Assembly: GCA_016719895.1 (NCBI GenBank)
Contig: JADJYG010000004.1
Location: 368,608-432,607, forward strand
Reading direction: 5' to 3'
Origin: Saprospirales bacterium
GTDB taxonomy: Bacteria > Bacteroidota > Bacteroidia > Chitinophagales > Saprospiraceae
Length of the DNA: 64,000 nt
Shown here piece by piece: positions 1 through 9,756 of this stretch. The notes beneath the pieces are model-generated. The model saw only the letters and a list, made by a program, of their open reading frames with translations, was not told the DNA's origin and did no database searches. Position 1 is the stretch's first letter. Each line of letters begins with the position of its first letter. The position numbers and the translations under genes are program-made.

Positions 1-229
1 CAGCGCCATTCGAAACCATTGCAACATCCTGGAGTTGCTCTGCGAACATACGGATATCCTGCCCAGCCGCAGCGAAGTAAAAAAAGCGATCCAAAACAAC
101 GCTATTGCCATTAACAAAAGGAAGATTGCGTCACCAGATACGCTCATTAGCCCGGAGGACTTGCTGCACGGCCAGTATATCATGGTCGAAAACGGCAAGA
201 AAAACAAGTATCTGATCAGAGTGGTCTAA
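1..229 (+). CDS. tyrS: Tyrosyl-tRNA synthetase, C-terminal end (partial)
   Basis: This is the last ~75 residues of a frame that enters from the left edge and stops with TAA at 227-229. The segment reads as the S4-like RNA-binding domain that ends bacterial TyrRS: LPSRSEVKKAI near the start of the domain, an INKRKI strand, and a final strand-turn YIMVENGKKNKYLIRVV that matches the usual 'Y..V..GKK.Y.L' ending. TyrRS charges tRNA-Tyr in the cytoplasm; this domain contacts the tRNA anticodon arm. The catalytic HIGH/KMSKS part lies outside the window. The stop codon abuts a short inverted repeat. Confidence 0.85.
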   Translation, partial: SAIRNHCNILELLCEHTDILPSRSEVKKAIQNNAIAINKRKIASPDTLISPEDLLHGQYIMVENGKKNKYLIRVV

Positions 230-270
230 GAAACCGTCTGAAGGCCCTTGTCGGGCGACAGACGGTTTCT
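229..270. repeat. Short inverted repeat with AGAAACCGTCTG arms
   Basis: The arms AGAAACCGTCTG (229-240) and CAGACGGTTTCT (259-270) are perfect complements around an 18-base spacer that itself contains GGCCC/GGGC. It sits exactly between the tyrS stop and the stop of the convergent barrel gene, so it could end transcription of either. However, no T-run follows on either strand. The same arm sequence forms the ends of the larger element at 18778-18947, so I treat it as a member of a genomic repeat family rather than a plain terminator. Confidence 0.7.
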
Positions 271-1894
271 AAAACCGGGCCGTTAAGCCGCCCAGGAAAT
301 TCAGGCCAAACATCGGGTAATCCAGCCAGCGTGCGCGAGTGTTGTTCAACACGTTGTTGATATCGAGAAAAACGCCAATGTTATCGGTCAGCCGGTAGGA
401 GCCTCCGAAACTCAGGTCGAAAAGGCCGCCGGTGTAATAATTCAAGCCTTCGCTGTCTTTGAAAGCGATGCCGTCAGCCAGGTAAACCTCGCCTTTCAGG
501 GTGGCTTTACCACCCAATACGGAATATACAGCGCTGGCATTAACCTCCAGGCTTGGTATCCCCCAATGCTCGTCTTCCTGGTACAGATCAAAGGTGTTCT
601 GGCTGATCGTACCGGTAATCACCAGGCTCTTGATCAGCTTCAGTTTGACCGTACCCTGTATATTGAAAATATTGGCCGAATCATACACAACGCCGAACCG
701 GGTCACGCCGGGTCTTCCGACAGAGTCGAATTGCGTTTGAAACAGCGCCAGGTCGCCGGCTTTGCCGTACCCTGCCTGTCCCTGGTAATCAAGCCAGCCC
801 AAACTGCCCTTGACGCCGCCGAAATACTGCCGCCAGGCGGTATTGCGCAATTCCACGCCGCGCATCTGAATAAAGGGATTGTATTCTGCCAGGCGACGGT
901 AGGTGTTTTTGCGCAAATCGCCGCCGGCGCCGGCGAATAATTGGAGCCCATCGCCCCAAAGGCGCAAATTCAACTCGACATCCGGAAAAAACTGAAACTC
1001 GTCGCGATTGCTGGCGAAAACGGCGCCAATTTTCAGGCGCAGGAAGTCGGCGTGAAAGGAGAAGCTGGGATGCAGGTAAATATTGTTGAGGTTCTGCTTG
1101 GCAGTATCATTGTAGGTGGTAAAATCGGTGCGAATGCCCACCCGCAGCGGGTGTTTTTCTGCAAACCATTTGGTCGCACTGAAATTCAGGTCAAAGCCGG
1201 TTTCCTTGTTGGAGTAATAATCCGTCAGGAAATACAAGGTTGGGGCAGCCGAAAAATTCAGATCCATATCCGTGCGCTCACTGTTGTACAAGCGGCCTCC
1301 GATGTCCAGTATCTTAAAATCCTGCCGCACTTGCTCGGCGGTATATTCGAGTGAATCGTGATCGTAGCCGTAATAATACACCCGGTCATACGTATAACCA
1401 ACCCGGCCTTCCAAAGCCAGGTTCTTGTCGAGGTACAGATTGCCGTTAACCAGCCCATCCGTATTGGCAAAGCGCTGGTTTTCGAACGATTTCTTGTTGG
1501 CATTGTGGTGCCGCAGCCAGAATTTGCCGTCAAATTTTTCTCCCGACTGGAACGCATAGCCCAGCTCGCCGTATAAGGAAGCCGGTACGCCGCCGCCCGC
1601 TTTAACATAACCGTGATAATCTTCCTCCCGCTTACCCGATTTCATACCGATCGGGCGTAGGGTTGGCGCCGCGTAGGTGACGGTCAAAGGTTTCGGAAGC
1701 ACGAGGTAATCCTGCCGTTTCGTGGTGGTATCCAATGGCGGCAGCGCAGGCGGCACGTCAATTTTATTGGACTCCAGCAAGCTGGCATCAAATGCTTTGA
1801 TGATATCGACATTTTCGGTAGGCAATTCTTTTTGCGCAAGGGTGAAGGAAAGCGACACGCAAAAAGAAAGCAGGGAAAGTGTTATTTTTTTCAT
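269..1894 (-). CDS. Outer-membrane beta-barrel protein (TonB-receptor-like barrel without plug)
   Basis: The protein has 541 residues, with a Sec signal peptide ending in SLSFTLAQ at about residue 20, a short Pro-rich linker, then a long run of alternating aromatic/polar strands (for example VKAGGGVPASLYGELGYAF) and a terminal strand ending in Phe (FLGGLTARF), as in outer-membrane barrels. It resembles the C-terminal barrel of TonB-dependent receptors but has no recognisable plug or TonB box. It lies directly downstream of, and on the same strand as, the large TPR protein, separated by ~90 bases. This TPR/barrel pairing is common in Bacteroidota. An envelope assembly or transport role is inference; the ligand is unknown. 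Confidence 0.7.
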   Translation of the reverse strand: MKKITLSLLSFCVSLSFTLAQKELPTENVDIIKAFDASLLESNKIDVPPALPPLDTTTKRQDYLVLPKPLTVTYAAPTLRPIGMKSGKREEDYHGYVKAGGGVPASLYGELGYAFQSGEKFDGKFWLRHHNANKKSFENQRFANTDGLVNGNLYLDKNLALEGRVGYTYDRVYYYGYDHDSLEYTAEQVRQDFKILDIGGRLYNSERTDMDLNFSAAPTLYFLTDYYSNKETGFDLNFSATKWFAEKHPLRVGIRTDFTTYNDTAKQNLNNIYLHPSFSFHADFLRLKIGAVFASNRDEFQFFPDVELNLRLWGDGLQLFAGAGGDLRKNTYRRLAEYNPFIQMRGVELRNTAWRQYFGGVKGSLGWLDYQGQAGYGKAGDLALFQTQFDSVGRPGVTRFGVVYDSANIFNIQGTVKLKLIKSLVITGTISQNTFDLYQEDEHWGIPSLEVNASAVYSVLGGKATLKGEVYLADGIAFKDSEGLNYYTGGLFDLSFGGSYRLTDNIGVFLDINNVLNNTRARWLDYPMFGLNFLGGLTARF

Positions 1895-1983
1895 TTTATT
1901 TCGATTTAAAACAGGTCAGCGGCATAGGGAAACAAATGGGTTTGTCCGAAAAAAAGAGCCGGTGTTGGTTTGTCCGGCGCCCT

Positions 1984-4900
1984 TTAATTGCCCTCGTCCA
2001 AATCCAGCAACTCAATGCCTTTGGCGCCGCTGGGCTGGGCCGGTCTGGCCGGTCCCCCGCCATTGAGCTTGTTGTATTTTTCCCGGGCCTCCGCCAGGAT
2101 TTTTGGATCGCCTTTGAAATTCTCCAAAACCGCTTCCAGGGCCGCACTTGCGCTGTTTTTATCGCCTTGATCGGCATACACATCCGAAGCAAGAATCAAG
2201 TTGCGCGCGATCCAGTCGTCAAAGCCGGCGCTGGCTTGGATGGCGGTGGTAATCAGGTCTTCTGCCTGGGCGTAATTCTTTTGGCGATACAGAATCTGCG
2301 CTTGCAGGTGATAGGCTTCCGCCATAATTACCGTGGTAGAACTTTGAGTTACCCGTTGAAGGGCGGGCATTGCGCGGGCAAAATCGCCGCGGTCATACGC
2401 CATTTTCCCCAGGTAATAATTGGCCGTGGCCACCTGTTCGGGAGAAGCCAGCGTGGCGGTAGATACTTTTTGGGCATATTCCGTGAGCACAGCCGAATTG
2501 TTGGTGGCGTAAGCCGAACGCATGATGAGCACCTGCGCCTCGAAGCGCGACGATTCCGTGGTTGCAGACTCTTCCCATTTACGGGCGTATTCCAGCGTTG
2601 AAGGGTAGTCTTTGGTATAGTTATAGGACAACAAAGCCGCTTTCTCGCAGGATTTCGGGTAATATCTGCTTTGGCCCTTACCGGCCACCATGGCATAATC
2701 TTTCATGGCCAGGTCGAATTTCGATATACCCGGCTGCGAGTAGCTTTCAGCGCGCAGGTAATAGGCCGGAAGCGAATAGCGGCCATTGGGGTACCGGGCA
2801 AGGTAGTTGGTAAAACCCTCGATGGCTTGCGTATACCGGCCAGATTGGTACTGAATTTCAGCCGACTGGAAGGTCACACTATCTTTGGCGGCTGTATTGA
2901 CATTATAACCGGGAACCGTTTCCAGAAAAGCAAAGTACTCATCCGGCCGGTTCAGGTCGCGCACATAGATTTCCTCGATGGCCGACAGGGCGTCTTTGGC
3001 TTCATTGTTTTCCGGGTTATTGGCAAAGACTTGTTTGTAATAGTTGACGGCAGCCGTCGTGTTGCCCTGGTTGTACGAGATAAGGCCCAATTTGAGCAAT
3101 GCCTGGTTGATCAGGTCGGACTTCCCCCGGAAATCCGTCACCAGCCGCCGCAACGGCGGCACGGCCTGATCCAGCCGGCTCATTTCGATATAGGTATCGC
3201 CGATTTGGAACAAGGCGTCGTCGGTGTAGCGGCTGCCGGAATACCGGGTAACCAGGTCTTCCAGCGCAATAACCTTGTCGAGCGGATTGCCGGTAAGGCC
3301 TTTGATCATTGCCTTTTGGTAAATCGCATACTCGAACCCGTCATATTTTTTGGTAATGGCTTCATCATAATAGGTCAAGGCTTCGCGGTATTGATTGCGC
3401 TTGAAATGGCAGTCGCCCGATCGCAAAATGGCATCGCCTAAAACGCCGGATTTGATCTGTTCGGATTGTATTCGCGCAAGGTTGCGCTTGATACCATCCA
3501 CGCTGAGTTTAAAATTAGACAGTGCACTGACATAATCTCCCAATTTCAGAAAATTATAGCCCTGAATGTACTGACCCATCATCAGGCTGCTTTCTTCGGG
3601 CAGGTCATTGTACGCTTTGGCCTGGGTCAGGAATGCCGACAGGTGGTTTTTGCTGAAATTGTACTCCTGGGCCACGTTCGAAATCGAACCGAGCCAAAAC
3701 GAACACAAGGCTGCCGTGCGCTTGTTTACGGGGAATTCCAGCGATTTATTGAAAAAGCGGCGGGCCTCATCCAGTTGTTTATTTTGATACAATTGTAATC
3801 CGCGCAGATAACACACCTGCTGGTAGGTTTCGTTGAGCCTGGGGGTTCGGTTTTTCACACTTTCGAGGGTGGCTATGGCCCGGTCATAGTCGCGCGTGTT
3901 TAAAAACACTTCGCTCATAAGGGCCTGCGCATCTTCGTAATGTTTGGACGTATTGGGTATTTTCTGCAAGGCGACGAGCGCGTCGCGGTCGTATTTGAGT
4001 TCGTAACTCAGCTTGGCGTAGTTGAACAAGGCATCTTCCCGTACGGAGGGATCAAAATTCATATTGGCGGCTTGGCCGAAGGCGTTGCGGGCGGCAAAGC
4101 GGTTGTTGGTGCGCAAATAACAGTCGCCCAGGTGGTAGAGGCCATTTTGCCCTAAAAGACTGTCTTGTTTGGAGAGTTGTTCAAAATTTTCGATAGCCTG
4201 TTTGAAATAGCCGTTCTGGTATTGCGCATAGCCCAATTGGTAATAATCGGTGGCGCGCAGCCGGGCGCCGTTGGTGGCGGCATATTCGAGGTAGGGCAGC
4301 GCGCGTTTGAAATCGCCGCGTTCAAAGTATGCCTGTCCGACCAGTTGGTTCAGTTCTGCGCGGTTGCGCAGTTTATCGTCTTTAGCCTTGGCCCCCCCGT
4401 AAGAAATGACAAGGTCGTATTGTTTTTTGGCAAAATAAATCTGCGTGATGTAATACGGCACGCTCCGGCTGTATTCCTCCGATTTTTCACAGCGTTGAAA
4501 AGCTTTGGCGGCATCGTCGTATTTGCCCTCAAAAAAAGCGCAACAGCCGTAATAGTAGTTGGCTGGATAATACCATTCGCTACGGGTATCTTCTTTGAGC
4601 CCCGACAAGGCGGTTTTAGCCTGCGGGAAACGTTTGGTGACAAAATAACTATAGCCCTGTTTGAACCGGATTTCATCGCGCACGGCGCCCGAGGCGGCGT
4701 CAGTGGGCGCCAGATCGTAGTATTGCAGTGCTTCGTCGTACTTTTTAGCGTTAAAATAATAGTCGCCGATTTCGAGCGCAGCCTGGCTGGCTTCGGGAGC
4801 GGGGGCTTGCTCGCGGAGGAAGTCGTACACCAACTTCTCTGCTTCCGGCAGTTCGAGGCGGACGGCGCACTTGGCATGGTAGAGCTCGGCGTCGGTCTTC

Positions 4901-5112
4901 AGGGCGCGCCATTCCGGTTCATTTACCGGCCGCAACATATCCATGGCTGCGCGGAATTCTTTTTGGGCCAACCCAAACAGATGTTGGTTAAAAAACTCCA
5001 GTCCGCGTTTATATGCCTGGTTGGCCTCGGTGAATACCGTCGTTTGCTGCGCAAGCAGTAAACCGGGGACAAGAAGCAGTAAAACAAAAGAGATGCTTTT
5101 CCGAAGGATCAT
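1984..5112 (-). CDS. Large exported TPR-repeat protein
   Basis: The protein has about 1042 residues if translation starts at the ATG at 5112, which places a clean signal peptide (MILRKSISFVLLLLVPGLLLAQ region) at the N-terminus; an upstream ATG at 5175 would put 21 charged residues before it. The rest is a near-continuous series of tetratricopeptide helices, for example the A/Y/F-rich repeats with 'A...Y..A....P.....A....G' spacing. It is probably a periplasmic or outer-membrane-associated scaffold. It is the upstream member of a two-gene unit with the barrel protein. The last residues (ELLDLDEGN) are acidic. Function beyond protein-protein binding cannot be read from the sequence. Confidence 0.8.
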   Translation of the reverse strand: MILRKSISFVLLLLVPGLLLAQQTTVFTEANQAYKRGLEFFNQHLFGLAQKEFRAAMDMLRPVNEPEWRALKTDAELYHAKCAVRLELPEAEKLVYDFLREQAPAPEASQAALEIGDYYFNAKKYDEALQYYDLAPTDAASGAVRDEIRFKQGYSYFVTKRFPQAKTALSGLKEDTRSEWYYPANYYYGCCAFFEGKYDDAAKAFQRCEKSEEYSRSVPYYITQIYFAKKQYDLVISYGGAKAKDDKLRNRAELNQLVGQAYFERGDFKRALPYLEYAATNGARLRATDYYQLGYAQYQNGYFKQAIENFEQLSKQDSLLGQNGLYHLGDCYLRTNNRFAARNAFGQAANMNFDPSVREDALFNYAKLSYELKYDRDALVALQKIPNTSKHYEDAQALMSEVFLNTRDYDRAIATLESVKNRTPRLNETYQQVCYLRGLQLYQNKQLDEARRFFNKSLEFPVNKRTAALCSFWLGSISNVAQEYNFSKNHLSAFLTQAKAYNDLPEESSLMMGQYIQGYNFLKLGDYVSALSNFKLSVDGIKRNLARIQSEQIKSGVLGDAILRSGDCHFKRNQYREALTYYDEAITKKYDGFEYAIYQKAMIKGLTGNPLDKVIALEDLVTRYSGSRYTDDALFQIGDTYIEMSRLDQAVPPLRRLVTDFRGKSDLINQALLKLGLISYNQGNTTAAVNYYKQVFANNPENNEAKDALSAIEEIYVRDLNRPDEYFAFLETVPGYNVNTAAKDSVTFQSAEIQYQSGRYTQAIEGFTNYLARYPNGRYSLPAYYLRAESYSQPGISKFDLAMKDYAMVAGKGQSRYYPKSCEKAALLSYNYTKDYPSTLEYARKWEESATTESSRFEAQVLIMRSAYATNNSAVLTEYAQKVSTATLASPEQVATANYYLGKMAYDRGDFARAMPALQRVTQSSTTVIMAEAYHLQAQILYRQKNYAQAEDLITTAIQASAGFDDWIARNLILASDVYADQGDKNSASAALEAVLENFKGDPKILAEAREKYNKLNGGGPARPAQPSGAKGIELLDLDEGN

Positions 5113-5480
5113 GTTAAGAGGAATTTCGATTTTCGATAAACCATACCTGCCGTCAGCAGAAACACTCCGGAACAACGGTGTTTCATACGGTTCGATGGCT
5201 TTTTATTTTTGACCAATAATGCTCTAAACGAGTAAAGCCGTGGCGAAAATATGGAAATGCCGTAAAAGTTCTGCGGCTCCGGCGCATTTCGCCACCTGGA
5301 TGACCAAACCCAACCGGGCAGCGCGCCGGAGTCATAATCGTTCCCGTGGAAAGAGGCCTAGCCATCGTGCACAATTTTTATCGCGTTAAAATGGCGGAAC
5401 CTCCAGTAAATTGGTTGTTTTGCAGGGCAAAGAACGGCTGTGCCAAACGGATGAGTGTATTAAAATGCAACGAATCGAAT
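5113..5480. other. Divergent intergenic region upstream of the TPR and MarC genes
   Basis: About 370 bases separate the divergent starts at 5112 (-) and 5481 (+). It should carry promoters for both directions, but I see no convincing TTG/TAnnTTTG pair. The frames that cross it are short and look non-coding. No RNA gene was recognised. Confidence 0.4.
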
Positions 5481-6107
5481 ATGGATTTTTTTATTGCCAC
5501 CCTGTTTTCCCTGTTCTCCATCGTAGACCCGCCGGGCGCCATTCCGGTTTATGTGGCGCTCACGGCAGAGCGGCCCCTGGAGGAGCGCAACCGCATCGCG
5601 CTGCATACCAGTCTTTACTTTTTACTTATCCTGCTGAGCTTTTTCCTGGCCGGATCTTATATTTTGAGTTTTTTCGGTCTCACGATTCATGCCTTGCGTA
5701 TAGCTGGGGGTATGGCGCTGCTGATCAGTGGTTTTGGGTTAATGTCCGGAAATTTTGCCCGGCGCCGGGGGTACGATAAAACCGTCGAAAAACACGCCCA
5801 TGACCAGGCCGACATTTCCTTTTCGCCCATGGCCATGCCGATGCTGTCGGGGCCGGGGTCCATTTCATACCTGATTACCCAATTCAACCAGCACCCCGGA
5901 TGGGACCAGCGCATGCTCATAATGACAGCCATAGTAGCCACGGCAGCATTGGTATGGGCCAGTTTGCGAATAGCGCCCTTTTTGTTCCGGGTATTTGGCG
6001 CCGGCGGTTTAAATGCCATCGCGCGGATCATGGGCTTCCTTGTAATAGCGATTGCCGTCCAGTTCATGGTAGACGGGGTTGTTCATCTGATTGACGAGAT
6101 AAATTGA
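5481..6107 (+). CDS. MarC family integral membrane protein
   Basis: The protein has 208 residues from the ATG at 5481. The open frame extends further upstream, but that part is hydrophilic and unlike the family. It has six predicted hydrophobic segments and the family hallmark at the N-terminus, DPPGAIPVYVAL (family pattern 'D..G..P....L'), plus a second 'PMAMPMLSGPGSI' motif near residue 115 that mirrors the MarC 'P...P.l.GPG.i' signature. MarC proteins are inner-membrane proteins related to the NAAT/UPF0056 transporters; their substrate is not established. The stop TGA is followed within six bases by the start of the acyltransferase gene, so the two are probably cotranscribed. Confidence 0.88.
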   Translation: MDFFIATLFSLFSIVDPPGAIPVYVALTAERPLEERNRIALHTSLYFLLILLSFFLAGSYILSFFGLTIHALRIAGGMALLISGFGLMSGNFARRRGYDKTVEKHAHDQADISFSPMAMPMLSGPGSISYLITQFNQHPGWDQRMLIMTAIVATAALVWASLRIAPFLFRVFGAGGLNAIARIMGFLVIAIAVQFMVDGVVHLIDEIN

Positions 6108-6112
6108 GCCCT

Positions 6113-7699
6113 ATGCGCGCTGAAAAACTTCATGCACTGGCGCAAGCCAAACTCGCCGATGCCAACGTAACTCTTGACCTGGGGCCCTATGATCAAAAGG
6201 TGTTGGCAAAAACGCCGGCTGCGATTTTTGTCTGCAACCAGTTGCTGCCGGGCATCGACGAGTGGATTTTAATCCATCTCCTGGCGCTGCAAGCAGAAGC
6301 CGTAAAAGTGTTGCACCCCTACCCCATTCCGCCGCCATATTCCTTGCGCTCCTTGGTGCTATTACCCCAACGGAACAAACTGGAGGACCGTTTTTTACGC
6401 CTCAATTTTGCCAAAAAAGCCGCCAAATATGTACAAAAAGGGGTGGCTGTAGGGTTGGCACTTGACTTTTCGGACAATCTCCTGGGAAACATGGGAAAAA
6501 ACCTGATGCGCACCCAAATCCTGAAGCAATTGCGGAAGACCGGCGCAGCGATCGTGCCCATACACCTCAGTGCCGACGGCTTGCCCAACAGCCCGTTTCG
6601 AAAAGCGCTTTTTGACGCATCCGCTTTGCGTTTTGCCGAGCCGGTGCGGGTGAATGTGCGCATCGGCAATGCGATTCAGCCCGCCGACCTGGCACTTTTC
6701 CACCGCAACCGCAGCTGGGGAAAATTCCTGCAAGCCAAGATATTCTCGCTGGGGTCGCCGTTCGATTTTCGCCCTGAACACTTCACCTCCACAAAACCCG
6801 ACCAATTGCAGCCCCTGGCCCATCCGGTCGATCCGGCCCTGGTGAGCGCCGATATCGCTGCCCTCAAGCCCGGTCATTACATTACTTCCAGGGGGCAATT
6901 TGACGTATTGATTGCACCTTTTATCGAATTACCCCATGCTATGCTCGAAATTGCCAGGCTGCGCGAGCTCACTTTTCGAACAGCCGGCGAAGGTTCGGGT
7001 CAAAGCCGGGATATGGATGAATACGACTTGTATTACCTGCAGTTGATCATCTGGGACCGGGAAGCGCAACGCATCGCCGGCGGGTACCGGCTGGGGCAAG
7101 GCGACCGGATTTTCCGGCGTTTTGGAGTCAACGGTTTTTATACCAGCAGCTTATTTAAAATGAAGGCGAAATTTTTCCCCATTCTCCAGCAAGCCATCGA
7201 ACTGGGCCGCTCGTATATCGTACCGGATTACCAGAAACACCGGCTGCCGTTATTTTTATTGTGGAAGGGTATCCTGCATTTTTTGCTCGCCAACCCCCAA
7301 TACCGCTATTTGTACGGGCCGGTAAGCATCAGCAAAGAATTCTCCGATATTTCAAAAAGCGTTATCGTTGAGTTTATCAAACGGTTCTGTTTCGACCGGG
7401 AAATGGCAAAATTTGTCCGGCCACGCAAACCTTTCCGGATTAAAATCAAATCCGTAAACACCCGTCTCCTGGCGGAAATGCTGCACGGCGAATTCGACGC
7501 ACTGGAGAGCTTTGTAGAAGCCATTGAACCCGAACACTTCAAAGTGCCGGTATTGTTCCGGCAATACCTGAAGCAAAATGCGCGCTTCATATCCTTCAAT
7601 GTAGATCCCAATTTTTCCGATTGCCTCGATGGGTTAATGGTACTCGACCTCCGCAATCTGCCGGCCAGTACGATCGAGGCCCTGCAACAGGAAAAATAA
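6113..7699 (+). CDS. OlsF/GlsB-like bifunctional-type acyltransferase (C-terminal GNAT N-acyltransferase)
   Basis: The protein has 528 residues from the ATG at 6113; a TTG nine bases upstream is also in frame. The C-terminal half (from about residue 275) matches the hemolysin-like GNAT N-acyltransferases that make acyl-amino-acid lipids: MLEIARLRELTFR, then GQSRDMDEYD..YLQLIIWD, IAGGYRLGQGD and FYTSSLFKMK. The N-terminal ~230 residues are reminiscent of the lysophospholipid acyltransferase half of OlsF-type fusions, but I do not see the usual HX4D motif, so that half may be divergent or inactive. In Bacteroidota such enzymes produce glycine- or ornithine-type aminolipids from acyl-ACP at the inner membrane. 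The N-acyltransferase call is fairly firm; the lipid product is inference. It follows the MarC gene with a six-base gap. Confidence 0.72.
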   Translation: MRAEKLHALAQAKLADANVTLDLGPYDQKVLAKTPAAIFVCNQLLPGIDEWILIHLLALQAEAVKVLHPYPIPPPYSLRSLVLLPQRNKLEDRFLRLNFAKKAAKYVQKGVAVGLALDFSDNLLGNMGKNLMRTQILKQLRKTGAAIVPIHLSADGLPNSPFRKALFDASALRFAEPVRVNVRIGNAIQPADLALFHRNRSWGKFLQAKIFSLGSPFDFRPEHFTSTKPDQLQPLAHPVDPALVSADIAALKPGHYITSRGQFDVLIAPFIELPHAMLEIARLRELTFRTAGEGSGQSRDMDEYDLYYLQLIIWDREAQRIAGGYRLGQGDRIFRRFGVNGFYTSSLFKMKAKFFPILQQAIELGRSYIVPDYQKHRLPLFLLWKGILHFLLANPQYRYLYGPVSISKEFSDISKSVIVEFIKRFCFDREMAKFVRPRKPFRIKIKSVNTRLLAEMLHGEFDALESFVEAIEPEHFKVPVLFRQYLKQNARFISFNVDPNFSDCLDGLMVLDLRNLPASTIEALQQEK

Positions 7700-7760
7700 G
7701 CACAGCCCAGGGTTGGATCTTCGTGCTGCGCGGCGGATTGGGGGCAAATTTCCAACTTGC

Positions 7761-9707
7761 TTATTGCGGCTCCAACAAACAAAACGCATAGGGCGCTAAA
7801 ATCAGAAATTCATGGTCTGCGCCCAGCGTATGATAAAGCCCCGACCAATGGTCAAACAAGCGGTCGCTGCTGGGGCCAAGCGCTCGGATGGCGTACCAGG
7901 TCAGATACGCGGCCGTTCCGCTGTAGTTGAACAGGCAAAAGAGCTGCCGGCCGTCGCCCGAACGCAGGAACCCTGCAACATGAATATTGTGCGGATACAA
8001 CCAGGCGGTATTGTTTTGGTCGGCTACTACCGGAAGCTGGCGCCGGATTTGGATCAGCCGCCGGGTGGCTGAAAATACACGCGCTTCGACCGTGCCGGGG
8101 GTGCCGGATTTCCGGTTTTTTCTCCAATCGAACACCGGGCGGTGCATCCAGCGGTTGTCATAACTTTTTCCCGGGTCATCCAGGTAGGAATAATCATTGG
8201 TGTACCCCAGCTCATCGCCATAAAACAGCATAGGAATGCCGCCCAGGAAAAAGCTATGGGCCTGCATCAGCAGGATTTTCCGGATCGCCAGATCAACCGC
8301 TGCGTCATCTTTCGCTTCCAAGGCCTTTTCCAGGCCGCATAAAGCGGCGAGCGACCCGCTGATGCGGGCGTCCTGAGTTTTAGGGTTGACGGAAAAGAGC
8401 GCACCCCTGGCCGGCGAATTTTGTTCCTGACCGGAGTAGTAGTCTTTCAGGAATTTACGGTGCGCATAGGGGTTGAAACCTGCCTGCCGGATTGCGGAAT
8501 CGCTGTAACCAAGGCCAATATCGTCGTGGCAACGGGTGTACGTGATCCAGGAGGTACCAAAGGGCTTGCGTGCAATACCGGGTTGTTCATGGAGCATCAC
8601 CCGGGTGTCACCGGTGGCGAGCGCATCCCACTGCAGGGCCATTTGAGTGGCATTGTACGCAAAATCGCATTCCCGGGCCTCGTAGGGTCCGGTGCCAAAA
8701 TATTTCATGATTTCTTCCGGAGCCACGATCGCTTCGCCCAACAAGGCCATGCCCGGTGCGGATACGGCTACGCATTGTTTGATCAGGCGCAAAATACGGT
8801 GTGCCTGTGGAAGGTTTTGGCAAGTAGTGCCGGCTTGTTTCCAGATAAATGCCGGCGCATCGATGCGCAAAATATCGACGCCAATATTGGCGTAAAAAAA
8901 TATCGTATCGAGCATTTCGGCCAATACGCGCGGGTTGGTGTAGTTCAGATCCCACTGGTACTGGTGAAAAACCGTCATTGCCCATCTCTGGCATTCGGGC
9001 ACGTAGGTAAAATTCCCAGGCGCGCTCTCCGGAAAAATATCCGGCATGGCGCGATCGAATTGATCCGGCACTTCGCGGTCTTCGAAAAAATAATAATAGT
9101 CCTGGTAGTACTTGTCGCCTTTTCTGGCCTTCTCCGCCCATGCATGCCGGTTCGAAGTGTGGTTGAGCACGATATCGATCATTAAATACATGCCAGTTTC
9201 GCCCATTTTTTGCCGTAGGGCGCGCAGGTCAGCCAGCTTGCCAAAACGGCCGTCCACCTTCCGGAAGTCCGAAACGGCGTATCCGCCGTCACTTTCACCG
9301 GCCGGGCTCTCAAACAACGGCATCAGGTGCAACAGGTTGACCCCAAGATTTTGGAAATAGTCGAGTTTGCCCGACAGCGTTTCCAGCTTGCCGCAGAAAC
9401 GATCGACATACAAACTCATGCCCGTTATATCGTTGCTCAGGAACCAGAAATCGGACTTCGCCTTGGCCTCATCGGTCTGCCGGAGTATGGGCGGGCGCTC
9501 GAGGTAGGCCCGGAGCAGCAGGTGCAGCAACTGGTCGAATGCCGCTTTGGCCTGCGGGTGCTGGCTGTAGAGCTCCTGAAACAAGGCGTGGATGACCGGA
9601 GCATTGGCAATAAAACGCGTATAAAACAAATTATCAGCGCCGGCAATATCCAGGTTAGCCTGTTGCACGAGCGCATTGACCTGCCGGTGGAGTGAAGCGT
9701 GATACAA
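7761..9707 (-). CDS. Amylosucrase (GH13 subfamily 4)
   Basis: The protein has 648 residues, the usual amylosucrase length. The N-terminal helical region is followed by a GH13 (beta/alpha)8 barrel: LMIDIVLNHTSNRH (region I), DILRIDAPAFIW with the nucleophile Asp (region II), LLGEAIVAPEE with the acid/base Glu (region III), and TYTRCHDDIGLG (region IV), which is typical of amylosucrases. Amylosucrases transfer glucose from sucrose onto an alpha-1,4-glucan, releasing fructose. The only plausible start in frame near the expected N-terminus is a TTG at 9707; the frame is open to about 9749 with no ATG or GTG. The MFS sugar transporter lies just upstream on the same strand, which suggests a sucrose uptake/utilisation unit. 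Confidence 0.88.
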   Translation of the reverse strand: MYHASLHRQVNALVQQANLDIAGADNLFYTRFIANAPVIHALFQELYSQHPQAKAAFDQLLHLLLRAYLERPPILRQTDEAKAKSDFWFLSNDITGMSLYVDRFCGKLETLSGKLDYFQNLGVNLLHLMPLFESPAGESDGGYAVSDFRKVDGRFGKLADLRALRQKMGETGMYLMIDIVLNHTSNRHAWAEKARKGDKYYQDYYYFFEDREVPDQFDRAMPDIFPESAPGNFTYVPECQRWAMTVFHQYQWDLNYTNPRVLAEMLDTIFFYANIGVDILRIDAPAFIWKQAGTTCQNLPQAHRILRLIKQCVAVSAPGMALLGEAIVAPEEIMKYFGTGPYEARECDFAYNATQMALQWDALATGDTRVMLHEQPGIARKPFGTSWITYTRCHDDIGLGYSDSAIRQAGFNPYAHRKFLKDYYSGQEQNSPARGALFSVNPKTQDARISGSLAALCGLEKALEAKDDAAVDLAIRKILLMQAHSFFLGGIPMLFYGDELGYTNDYSYLDDPGKSYDNRWMHRPVFDWRKNRKSGTPGTVEARVFSATRRLIQIRRQLPVVADQNNTAWLYPHNIHVAGFLRSGDGRQLFCLFNYSGTAAYLTWYAIRALGPSSDRLFDHWSGLYHTLGADHEFLILAPYAFCLLEPQ

Positions 9708-9756
9708 GAAGAATACGTTAAAATGATACGGAAATAATGTTCAAAATCGCCTAAGA

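Noticed and set aside
229..270. Intrinsic terminator after tyrS
   Set aside because: The stem is good but no T-run follows on either strand, and the same arms occur in another repeat.
2671..3441. Long + strand frame (256 codons) opposite the TPR gene
   Set aside because: It is the antisense shadow of a clearly coding TPR gene; it has no domain and no promoter.
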